From assembly GCF_000714435.1 (NCBI RefSeq), contig NZ_JJMW01000071.1, positions 1-64,000 on the forward strand: 64,000 bases of DNA, written 5' to 3'. This DNA is from Exiguobacterium alkaliphilum 12/1. GTDB lineage: Bacteria > Bacillota > Bacilli > Exiguobacteriales > Exiguobacteriaceae. The notes below the pieces were generated by a model that saw nothing but the letters and a program-made list of their open reading frames with translations, did not search any database and was not told the DNA's origin. The position numbers and the translations under genes are program-made. Of this stretch, positions 16,418 through 23,315 are shown in pieces; the first letter of the stretch is position 1, and each line of letters opens with the position of its first letter.

Positions 16418-17238
16418 TTGGTAATGAACCATTAGTAAATTATAAAGCGAATAAAAGCTCAGAAACTAAAAGACTTCTAATAATCAGTCACTGGGATTTA
16501 GATCATTATTCAGTCATACAGAGCTTCGCAGACGAAGAACTAGATTTATTCGATAAAGTAGTTGTACCAGAAGCACATACTTCAAAAACTTCCGTAGAAG
16601 TAATAAAATGGATGTCCAAAATATTAGGGGATAAATTATGTTGCATCAAACAGTCGCCCAGGGCTGCGGGGGGTGTGCATATCATAAAAGAACCACCTTT
16701 ATTTCCGGATTTGAGCAGTAGCAAAATCAATGTAGGCCTGTACAAAACTTCATATTCACAAAGTAGAAATAATGGAGGTCTTATCTTAATCATAAAGATA
16801 GCTAACACATTATTAATGTTTAGTGGTGATCATCATTATCTTAGTTTGAAAAGATGCTTAGAATACATAAATTTAGAGTCGATAGAAGAAATGGCTGTAG
16901 TTGTTCCTCATCACGGAGGTCTTGCTGGTTCATTGGATGATTTTCTTAATGAAATCCGATTAAATCAAATCAATACGACTTGGTATTTGTCAGCTGGGGT
17001 TGATCATGAATCGCTCTGTAAAATTTTGTATGAGGGAGAAGAGATTACCTTGAACAAATGGCATCCAAGAAAATCGGTTATGGACTCTATTAGGCTTCCT
17101 GTTTTGAAAACTCTTGATGTAAAAAGTAATACATATTTGAGCGAAGAAGGAAGACATTTAAAAATAAGAGTGAATCAAGATGGTGAAATAAAAAATTCTA
17201 AATTGTCATTAAACATATTAGAAAATACTCCGATATAG
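16414..17238 (+). CDS. Metallo-beta-lactamase-fold protein, main part (AT-rich island, second gene)
   Basis: The frame opens at a GTG overlapping the stop of the N-terminal piece. It contains the MBL metal motif SHWDLDHY (residues about 26-33; first His replaced by a SHxDxDH-like form), FSGDHHY near residue 137 and VPHHGG near 162. This is the pattern of ComEC/Rec2-like MBL hydrolases. The protein probably binds two metal ions and hydrolyses a phosphoester or a similar bond; the substrate is unknown. It is about 275 residues here and about 328 if joined to the upstream piece by a -1 shift. Base use is as AT-rich as the first island gene. The last nine codons contain the hag sigma-D promoter. 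Confidence 0.65.
   Translation: MIGNEPLVNYKANKSSETKRLLIISHWDLDHYSVIQSFADEELDLFDKVVVPEAHTSKTSVEVIKWMSKILGDKLCCIKQSPRAAGGVHIIKEPPLFPDLSSSKINVGLYKTSYSQSRNNGGLILIIKIANTLLMFSGDHHYLSLKRCLEYINLESIEEMAVVVPHHGGLAGSLDDFLNEIRLNQINTTWYLSAGVDHESLCKILYEGEEITLNKWHPRKSVMDSIRLPVLKTLDVKSNTYLSEEGRHLKIRVNQDGEIKNSKLSLNILENTPI
17210..17236 (+). promoter_or_regulatory. Sigma-D promoter of hag
   Basis: TAAA at 17210-17213 and TCCGATAT at 17229-17236 are 15 nt apart, a near-perfect SigD promoter, identical in form to the one inside comFC. The -10 element overlaps the stop codon of the MBL gene. Transcription would start near 17243, leaving a leader of about 115 nt. Confidence 0.88.
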
Positions 17239-17267
17239 AGTATGGAAACGATAAAACGTTCCAACTA

Positions 17268-17352
17268 ATACAAGGTGAGGGGCCGGCCTAAACCTTGTAT
17301 GCTCGGACAAATGGATTTGGAAGAGCGGAAAAAACTCAAACCTATGGAGGGA
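17268..17352 (+). promoter_or_regulatory. hag leader: stem-loop and CsrA-type GGA motifs
   Basis: ATACAAGGT at 17268-17276 pairs with ACCTTGTAT at 17292-17300 around a GGGGCCGGCC-containing loop. GGA trinucleotides follow at 17305, 17313, 17319, 17327, 17346 and 17350. The last two lie in the Shine-Dalgarno GGAGGG, 8 nt before the start codon. This is the layout expected of a leader that CsrA represses and FliW frees. The GGA positions are seen; binding is inferred from fliW and csrA in this window. Confidence 0.65.
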
Positions 17353-17359
17353 AATTACA

Positions 17360-18766
17360 ATGATTATTAACCACAACTTAAACGCGATGAATGCACACCG
17401 TAACATGTCGTTCAACACGACAAACACGGGTAAAGCGATGGAGAAGTTGTCTTCGGGTCTTCGTATCAACCGTGCTGGCGACGATGCTGCTGGTCTCGCA
17501 ATCTCTGAAAAAATGCGTGGACAAATTCGTGGTCTTGATCAAGCTTCCCGTAACGCTCAAGACGGTATCTCTCTCATCCAAACGGCTGAAGGCGCTTTAA
17601 ACGAAACGCACTCAATCCTTCAACGTATGCGTGAACTATCAGTGCAATCATCAAACGGATCTAACACAGATGCAGATCGAAACGAGATTCAGAAAGAAGT
17701 TTCTCAGTTAACGCAAGAAATTGATAGAATTCGAGATACAACAGAGTTCAATACAAAAAAACTTTTAAATGGAGATATGGCTGTTAAAGCTACGTCATCT
17801 ACTACTGGAATTCAAGGTGTAGAGTTGAAAAATGATAATGTCGTTGCTGGAAGTTACTCGATTACAGCTGCGGCAGCAGGCGATGTAACTCTTGGTGCAA
17901 CTGTAACTTCATCAACAATTTCTGGATTCAATGCGGATGCTGATATTGTTTTTGCAGCCGATGCAGATCTTGAAAACCTTGAACTAGGTGAGTATAAGTT
18001 AATCTCTTCAGATGCTGGTGCGGGAAACTTTAAATTGGAACTTCAAGATGCGAACGGTAAAGTGGTTGCTTCAAATGCTTCAGTTGCAGCAAATGCTGCA
18101 GCGACACTCTCTGGTGCGGGTGGAGTAACTTTCAAAGTTGCAGCTAACGCCGTAGCATCAACTGGTGAAGCAAACTTTAAGTTAGAAGCCACAACAGCAG
18201 CAGCTTTGACATTAACTGATGCTTCTGGAACTGTTGCGACCCTTGCTTCGGGATCGGTTTCAAAAAATGGAGTTTTTGAGGTTGGTAACTTCAAAATTGA
18301 ACTTAACTCAGAAGCATTTGCATCGAAAGCTGCTCTAGCATCTACAGCGTTGTTTGCTGGTACTGTTACTAATAAAGCAGAAACTTTCCAAATTGGAGCA
18401 AACGAAGGCCAAGTAACAAAACTTGGAATCAGTGATATGAGTGCCTCTAGTTTAGGAATTAATGCTCTTGATTTAACGTCAGCATCTTCTGCTCAAGTAG
18501 CAATCTCAAAAATCAATACTGCAATTGAAAAAGTGTCTGGGGAGCGTTCGAAATTAGGTGCAAACCAAAACCGTCTCGAGCACACAATCAACAACTTGAA
18601 CGTTGGAGCTGAAAACCTTCAAGCTGCAGAATCACGTGTACGTGACGTAGACATGGCTAAAGAGATGATGAACTTCACGAAGAACAACATCCTCAACCAA
18701 GCTGCGCAAGCAATGATGGCTCAATCTCAATCACAACCCCAAGCAGTTCTACAACTTCTTCGGTAA
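17360..18766 (+). CDS. hag: Hag, major flagellin (reading frame of the unspliced mRNA; exon 1 is 17360-18721)
   Basis: Flagellin is the exported filament subunit. Residues 1-135 are the conserved D0/D1 helices ([18 protein letters not shown], then [17 protein letters not shown]). Residues 370-454 are the matching C-terminal helices. The middle (about 140-365) is long, rich in alanine, serine and threonine, AT-richer in codons and unlike the 304-residue B. subtilis protein. Exon 1 ends after codon 454 (GCT at 18719-18721). Read straight through, 14 further codons inside a group I intron give [14 protein letters not shown] and a stop at 18764. After splicing, codon 455 onward comes from 19118-19162 and gives [14 protein letters not shown]. 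Both products have 468 residues. FliS and FliW are expected binding partners. Confidence 0.95.
   Translation: MIINHNLNAMNAHRNMSFNTTNTGKAMEKLSSGLRINRAGDDAAGLAISEKMRGQIRGLDQASRNAQDGISLIQTAEGALNETHSILQRMRELSVQSSNGSNTDADRNEIQKEVSQLTQEIDRIRDTTEFNTKKLLNGDMAVKATSSTTGIQGVELKNDNVVAGSYSITAAAAGDVTLGATVTSSTISGFNADADIVFAADADLENLELGEYKLISSDAGAGNFKLELQDANGKVVASNASVAANAAATLSGAGGVTFKVAANAVASTGEANFKLEATTAAALTLTDASGTVATLASGSVSKNGVFEVGNFKIELNSEAFASKAALASTALFAGTVTNKAETFQIGANEGQVTKLGISDMSASSLGINALDLTSASSAQVAISKINTAIEKVSGERSKLGANQNRLEHTINNLNVGAENLQAAESRVRDVDMAKEMMNFTKNNILNQAAQAMMAQSQSQPQAVLQLLR
18722..18766 (+). other. Intron-encoded alternative flagellin C-terminus (in the P1 loop)
   Basis: The first 45 nt of the intron continue the hag frame without a break for 14 codons and stop with TAA. 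The peptide matches the exon 2 peptide at 11 of 14 positions and has the same length; the differences are S/A, Q/N and S/Q at residues 456-458. Of the 11 shared residues, 8 use a different codon. The sequence therefore preserves the protein, not the DNA. Apart from the CAATC at its 5' end, which extends P1, it lies in the P1 loop and is not needed for the ribozyme core. Confidence 0.85.
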
Positions 18767-19117
18767 TGATTGACGGGCGTCTTATCTGGTAACGGATAGG
18801 AGTATAACTGGGTGAATTGCTGGGACTCCTTAGAGCCCTCCTTACGACAACGTGACTGGAAACGGTGAGCGTGAACGTTTTGAAAAAAGGAAGGGATTGG
18901 ACAATCAGCAGCCAAGCATCTGTCAGGAAACTGTGATGAAGGTTCAACGACTAGGATGAACGACCTACCGACATAATGTCCATGGTTATGAGATCCGTAC
19001 CTCGACAACGGCGAGGGAAGTGCCCAGCCCCTATTTTACAATAATAATGATTTTTATATTGATATTGTAAAAGGGTGAAGATATAGTCTAGACCATATTG
19101 AAAAATATGGGCATCTG
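18722..19117 (+). ncRNA. Group I self-splicing intron in hag (396 nt)
   Basis: The core helices can be read directly. P1 is GATGGCT (18715-18721, exon) with GGGCGTC (18775-18781), a U-G pair at the splice site and one G-G mismatch, extended by CAATC/GATTG. P2 is TTATC/GATAG (18782-18799). P3 is ATAACT (18804)/GGTTAT (18984). P4 is TTGCTG (18817)/CAGCAG (18906). P6 spans 18917-18938, P7 is GACTA (18949)/TAGTC (19084), P8 is CCTCG (19000)/CGAGG (19012) and P9 is CCATAT (19093)/ATATGG (19105). The intron ends in the required G at 19117. Sequence between P7 and P3' suggests P7.1/P7.2, as in subgroup IA. No endonuclease gene lies inside. An AT-rich hairpin, TTTTACAATA/TATTGTAAAA, lies near 19033-19072. 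Group I introns are known in flagellin genes of thermophilic Bacillus and Geobacillus. Confidence 0.92.
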
Positions 19118-19162
19118 CAAGCAAATCAGCAGCCACAAGCTGTGCTTCAATTGCTCCGTTAA
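19118..19162 (+). CDS. hag: hag exon 2
   Basis: The 14 codons [14 protein letters not shown] plus TAA form the canonical Bacillus-type flagellin C-terminus, which FliS and the filament core need. It joins exon 1 between codons (phase 0), giving ...[17 protein letters not shown]. It has no start codon or ribosome-binding site of its own, so it can be translated only after splicing. CAA at its start can pair with TTG at 18770-18772 as P10. Confidence 0.88.
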   Translation, partial: QANQQPQAVLQLLR

Positions 19163-19193
19163 TATAGCAATTGATTATTTAAAAGTTATACTA

Positions 19194-19225
19194 AAAACCG
19201 TGAAGCTTATGCTTCACGGTTTTTG
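19194..19225. terminator. Bidirectional terminator between hag and the endonuclease gene
   Basis: AAACCGTGAAGC pairs with GCTTCACGGTTT across TTAT, with A- and T-runs on the flanks. It overlaps the last codons of the leftward endonuclease gene. Confidence 0.88.
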
Positions 19226-20042
19226 ACGTCTTGCCATTTATAAACGACCGACCAATACGTACGGTTCAACCGTCGGGCAATCTCTTTATCCGTCACGCGC
19301 TGCTGTTTCCATTTGATGAGTAAAGCGATATCCTCGTCACTATACGGCCTAGCGGGGACGGAGACGCGAATCGTGTAGTCCGGGTGTGATTGCTTATACA
19401 GCTCGATTTCGTTCTTCAGACGTGTTTCCCATGACAGTTTATAAGTGAATTCTCGTAGTTCGGCGATATATGGCTCGAGTAAATCCAAAATGTCGAACGT
19501 GTCAGTCACTTTCGTCATTTTTAAATAACAGCCTGTACCGCTCGGCGTGCCCGTTGTTCGCACATTGATGTCATAACGTGCTTTCATCCAGATGGCTAAC
19601 TGTTTCAACTGTTGTCTCGAGAAGGCTTGTAAGTAGAAAGCGATATGCGGGGTAAATTGAATCTCTTTCTTGTTGTGATTGAATCGTTTACTGAGGAGGA
19701 GTGAGCCATCGTCCAAATAGAGTGTGAGCAGACATGAAGGATGATGAATGTCTTCAAGCAACTCGAACGGAATGTGTTTCTTATTGTCCGGATAAAAATG
19801 AGGGAAGAGTTTCGTCATCAACGGAATGGAGCGCGACACAAGATTGTTTCCTCGTAAATACAATATGTCAGAGAGCTTTTTTGCTTCCATTGGCGATAAC
19901 TTAACTGGCCCATCCCAAAATGCTCCCGGTAACTGTTGTTTACACGTCGATCATATGGATAGCACTTCGTGATTTCACCATCCCCTAAAATACTAGCGAC
20001 TAAAATGGCTACCTGTTCCTCGGATAGTCCTTCCCAGTCCAT
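19207..20042 (-). pseudogene. LAGLIDADG homing endonuclease, frameshifted
   Basis: Two overlapping leftward frames together encode one LAGLIDADG protein. The 5' frame (from ATG 20042, behind AAGGGGAGAAG) has the first motif, LVASILGDGEI. The 3' frame (to 19207) has the second, LLTLYLDDGSLL, and ends in a helix-turn-helix tail (YSDEDIALLIKW ... DKEIARRLNRTYWSVV). They are joined by a -1 shift at a run of six A (19877-19882, T on the plus strand). Seven A would restore a continuous protein of about 278 residues. Such enzymes cut an intronless target and promote intron copying. It lies outside the hag intron, on the opposite strand, 45 nt after exon 2. Its base use is less GC-rich than that of the neighbours. 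Confidence 0.82.
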
Positions 20043-20181
20043 CTCACTTCTCCCCTTTACGTAGTAATCTCCTTACAGAAATCATTCCCGATTTATCGGA
20101 ATGACCTGATTCAATAATTCGTCAGCCCATCTCAAGTTTTTGATTGACACGTCGATACATAGGAAGAGAGAAGGTGTTTAT

Positions 20182-20409
20182 ATGGGCAAGGATTTGATAG
20201 AAGAGCTGGAGGTCGTCTACACCGAACAAAAGCGATTAGACGAACTAGAAGACTTATTGCGGACGATGCGGTCCATCGCGATTGAAGCGGCGACTTGCGG
20301 AGATAAAAGACGAGTGCAGTTACAGGAACAATTTCATGATTTACAAGCCCGGGTCACCTATTTAAAAGCAAAGAAACGAGAACCATTTCGTCAAAGCACT
20401 ACAAATTGA
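20182..20409 (+). CDS. Small coiled-coil protein of unknown function
   Basis: Translation most likely starts at ATG 20182, behind GAGAAGGTG, giving 75 residues. The product is charged and helical throughout (LIEELEVVYTEQKRLDELED), typical of a short coiled coil. Its place just before flaG-fliD suggests a flagellar chaperone or regulator of the FlgN/FliT size class, but there is no clear family match. Confidence 0.55.
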   Translation: MGKDLIEELEVVYTEQKRLDELEDLLRTMRSIAIEAATCGDKRRVQLQEQFHDLQARVTYLKAKKREPFRQSTTN

Positions 20410-20427
20410 CCTGATTTCTACCGATAT
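20402..20427 (+). promoter_or_regulatory. Probable sigma-D promoter of flaG-fliD-fliS-fliT
   Basis: ACCGATAT at 20420-20427 matches the SigD -10 at 7 of 8 positions. CAAA at 20402-20405 lies 14 nt upstream and matches 3 of 4 -35 bases. It stands 36 nt before flaG. Confidence 0.65.
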
Positions 20428-20463
20428 AGTCCATGAGAACAATGATTAGAGGAGTAGACGCAA

Positions 20464-20820
20464 ATGAACCCGACCATTTCTGAAGTCCGGCTTCACCTAC
20501 CTTCTTCCGTCTTGCCGTATGAACAAACGAAAAACGTGTTCGTCGAAGCGAATCAAGCGAAACTCGCCGACGAAGGCATCGTCATTCTGCCGACGCCTCA
20601 ACACGTCACAAAGTTAGAGGCGGCTGTCGAGAAGGCGAACTTGGTACTCGAGCAACAACGTACCGGCTTGAAGTTCATGAAACATGAAAAACTGAACGAC
20701 TATTATATTCAAATCGTGGATACGAACAATGAAGTCATCCGCGAAATCCCAAGCAAGAAGTCACTCGACTTTTTCGCCGCGTTCATGGAGTTCAACCGAT
20801 TGTTCGATGAACGCGTGTAA
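20464..20820 (+). CDS. flaG: FlaG-family flagellar protein (YvyC-like)
   Basis: The 118-residue protein has the FlaG C-terminal domain: LKFMKHEKLNDYYIQIVDTN followed by EVIREIPSKKSLDFFAAFMEF, with the conserved VVDxxTxEVIRQIPxE-like core. FlaG proteins are thought to influence filament length, and B. subtilis yvyC holds the same place before fliD. AGAGGAGTAGACGCAA precedes the ATG. The next gene starts 12 nt after the stop. Confidence 0.9.
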   Translation: MNPTISEVRLHLPSSVLPYEQTKNVFVEANQAKLADEGIVILPTPQHVTKLEAAVEKANLVLEQQRTGLKFMKHEKLNDYYIQIVDTNNEVIREIPSKKSLDFFAAFMEFNRLFDERV

Positions 20821-20832
20821 AGGAGGCCAACC

Positions 20833-22539
20833 ATGACATCACCAATCCGATTCGGCGGACTCGCCAGTGGGATCGATACCGATACAATTATTAAACAATT
20901 GATGCAAGTCGAGCGTGTCCCGGTCGACAAGCTTGAGCAAAAGAAGCAAGTGACTGAATGGAAACGTGACGCATACCGTGAAATTAACCGCTCGCTCATG
21001 TCGCTCCGTAACAGTGCCGTCGATTTGATGTTCAGCCGGAACTTCTATGCGAAGACGGCGAGTTCCTCCGACGCTTCAAAAATCAGTGTCACGGCCGGGC
21101 CGTCTAGCGGGAACAGTGCGCTTCGAATTGACTCGGTGACGCAACTCGCGACATCGGCGACGACAATCTTAAGTGCGACCGATCAGAATGGTGCAAAATT
21201 AACAGGCGCAACGAAACTTTCGGATATGAATGGTTTTGTGGCTGGTCAAAAGCGAGTCATTCAAGAGACGGCCGGAACGGAGATGACGTTGCCGAAAGAT
21301 TTAGACTTCACGAATGTCACACTGAAAAACGCTGCCGGACAAACGCTTAATCCAACCGATTTTAGTTATGACGCGTCGACGGGAAAACTTACTGCAACAA
21401 ATACGACTGCTTACCCTGACGGTGTCATCCCTCAAGGTGTGTCGGCGGAGTTCATTTCCGGCACCGGCTTTGAGATTCAATATAAGTCATCCACTACTGG
21501 CACATACAAGAAAATTGAGCTCGGTGCAAATGCGACTGTGCAAGAATTCGTATCGAAATTAAATGAAAAAGAAACGGGCTTATCCGCCTTCTTCGAGTCA
21601 TCGACGGGGAAAATCTCACTGTCGACAAAAGATACGGGCGCAACCGCGACGCTCGACTTTGATTTAGGATTCAAATCAGCCTTCGCGATAGGTGAGACGA
21701 ACCCTGTCGGTCAAAACGCTCAATTCAAAGTGAACGGGATTGATGTAGAACGCGCGACAAATACTGTCACGATTGACAACATGACGCTCACGTTGAAGTC
21801 GAGGTTCCCGACACCCGATAATCCTACAGCCGGACCTGTCACCCTCTCGGCCGCGACCGACACCCAAAAAATCTTCGACAACATTAAAGGTTTCGTCGAT
21901 AAATACAATGAGACGATCGACCTGATGAACAAGAAAGTGCGAGAAGAACGTTTCCGTTCATTCGCACCGCTCACGAAAGCCCAACGTGACGAACTGTCAG
22001 AAGATGAGATCAAGAAGTGGGAAGAAAAAGCGATGAGCGGGATGCTCAAAGGCGACACGATTTTACGTAGCGCCATGGACTCGCTCCGTGGCAAATGGTC
22101 GGGCACGTCTTCGGCGACGAACGACGCTGAGATGCGCCAACTGTTCCAAATCGGCCTCTCGACCGGCGCCGACTTCACGAACGGTGGTAAGATTGAGCTA
22201 AATGAAGAAAAGCTCAAAGCCGCCATCGAGAAAGACCCGGAGCAAGTGTATCAACTGTTCACGAACGCGGAGAGCGGACTGCTCCCGCAAATCCGTGACG
22301 CAGCGGCCGCATCGCGGTCGAACATCACCCGGATCGCCGGGGCGGACGGGGCCGGTGCCCCGACGTACTCGATGGGCCGTGAGATGACACAAATCGATAC
22401 CCGCATCCAACGATTGAACGCACTGCTCGTCGATAAAGAGAACGCCTACTACCGTCGCTTCGCGGCGATGGAGACGGCGATGAACCAGGCGAACTCGCAA
22501 GCCGCCTCACTGCAACAGTTTTTAGGCGGAGGCATGTAA
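20833..22539 (+). CDS. fliD: FliD, filament cap (HAP2)
   Basis: FliD forms the cap under which flagellin subunits fold at the tip. The N-terminus (RFGGLASGIDTDTIIKQLMQVERVP) and the C-terminal domain (ending RFAAMETAMNQANSQAASLQQFL) are the two conserved FliD domains, about residues 5-105 and 290-560. The protein has 568 residues, longer than the 498 or so of B. subtilis. Codons in the middle third, about 21170-21750, are AT-richer than the ends, in line with a surface-exposed variable domain. GGAGG lies 7 nt before the ATG. Confidence 0.95.
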   Translation: MTSPIRFGGLASGIDTDTIIKQLMQVERVPVDKLEQKKQVTEWKRDAYREINRSLMSLRNSAVDLMFSRNFYAKTASSSDASKISVTAGPSSGNSALRIDSVTQLATSATTILSATDQNGAKLTGATKLSDMNGFVAGQKRVIQETAGTEMTLPKDLDFTNVTLKNAAGQTLNPTDFSYDASTGKLTATNTTAYPDGVIPQGVSAEFISGTGFEIQYKSSTTGTYKKIELGANATVQEFVSKLNEKETGLSAFFESSTGKISLSTKDTGATATLDFDLGFKSAFAIGETNPVGQNAQFKVNGIDVERATNTVTIDNMTLTLKSRFPTPDNPTAGPVTLSAATDTQKIFDNIKGFVDKYNETIDLMNKKVREERFRSFAPLTKAQRDELSEDEIKKWEEKAMSGMLKGDTILRSAMDSLRGKWSGTSSATNDAEMRQLFQIGLSTGADFTNGGKIELNEEKLKAAIEKDPEQVYQLFTNAESGLLPQIRDAAAASRSNITRIAGADGAGAPTYSMGREMTQIDTRIQRLNALLVDKENAYYRRFAAMETAMNQANSQAASLQQFLGGGM

Positions 22540-22554
22540 GAGGAGGAAATGAAC

Positions 22555-22929
22555 ATGGTAGCCAACCCATATGCAGCTTATCAAAACAACGCGGTCACGA
22601 CCGCGAACCCGCAAGAACTGACGCTCATGTTGTATGACGGGGCGCTCAAGTTCACGCGCCTCGCCAAACTCGCCATCGAGCAAGGGAACCCGGACCTAAA
22701 GAACACGAACATCCAAAAAGCACAAGCCATCTTTCAGGAGATGCGCCTGACGCTCAATAAAGACATCGCCATCTCGGCGAATCTCGACTCGCTCTACGAG
22801 TACATCTGGCGCCGCCTGTTGGACGCGAACGTGAAGAACGACACGACGATTCTGGATGAAGTGCTCGATTTCACGACCGAACTCCGCGACACGTGGAAAG
22901 AAGCGATGAAACTCGCGAAGCAAGCATGA
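22555..22929 (+). CDS. fliS: FliS, flagellin export chaperone
   Basis: FliS binds the C-terminal helix of flagellin and prevents early polymerisation; it also works with FliW. The start is ATG 22555, 8 nt after AGGAGG; another ATG at 22549 is too close. The product has 124 residues with the family opening (NPYAAYQNNAVTTANPQELTLMLYDGALKF). The rest is a helical bundle. The stop overlaps fliT. A second FliS-like gene lies at 27561-27941 beside the second flagellin. Confidence 0.95.
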   Translation: MVANPYAAYQNNAVTTANPQELTLMLYDGALKFTRLAKLAIEQGNPDLKNTNIQKAQAIFQEMRLTLNKDIAISANLDSLYEYIWRRLLDANVKNDTTILDEVLDFTTELRDTWKEAMKLAKQA

Positions 22930-23279
22930 GACCGATCGACGAGATTATCTTAAAGACGCAACGGCTGAAGGACCTACTCGCGCAAGTACCGGAAGAGCCG
23001 ACGTACGACACGTGGATGGACCAAATCCATGAACTGTTGGACGACCGTGAGCAACTGCTCGCCGCGCACGGACCGGACCTCGAGGCGGCCGACCAGACCG
23101 TCATCCGTCAACTCGTCGACGACAGTCAAAAGATCGCTCGCTTGATCGAGGCCGAGCATCAACGGCTCGGCATGACGCTCGGGACGGCCCGGCAAGAACG
23201 GAAAGCCGTCAAGACGTACGTCGACCCGTACGAGGACTTCGATTCAAACTTCTCAGGACTATTCGACCAACAGACATAA
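22926..23279 (+). CDS. fliT: FliT-like flagellar chaperone
   Basis: The ATG at 22926 overlaps the fliS stop (ATGA). The 117-residue product is helical and charged, with LLDDREQLLAAHGPDL, which resembles FliT-type and YvyG-like export chaperones for the cap protein FliD. In Bacilli, fliT follows fliS in the same way. Sequence similarity within FliT is low, so the call rests largely on gene order and size. A strong hairpin ends the operon. Confidence 0.8.
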   Translation: MRPIDEIILKTQRLKDLLAQVPEEPTYDTWMDQIHELLDDREQLLAAHGPDLEAADQTVIRQLVDDSQKIARLIEAEHQRLGMTLGTARQERKAVKTYVDPYEDFDSNFSGLFDQQT

Positions 23280-23310
23280 AACAGCTCGAAGGCGCGCCTT
23301 CGAGCTGTTC
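23280..23310. terminator. Hairpin terminator between convergent genes
   Basis: CAGCTCGAAGGC pairs with GCCTTCGAGCTG across GC. It lies between fliT and the leftward DUF3021 gene. The T-run on the plus side is weak. Confidence 0.7.
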
Positions 23311-23315
23311 GTCGT

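Noticed and set aside
18722-18727. Alternative 5' splice site after TCT at 18727, giving an exon junction ...MAQS-NQQPQ
   Set aside because: The matching 3' end would be 19123, an A, while group I introns end in G. The guide GGGCGTC does not pair with the bases before 18727, but does pair with GATGGCT ending at 18721.
18767-19117. The region after the apparent hag stop read as a simple intergenic leader or riboswitch
   Set aside because: The P3, P4, P6, P7, P8 and P9 pairings of a group I core and the restored flagellin tail at 19118-19162 explain it much better.
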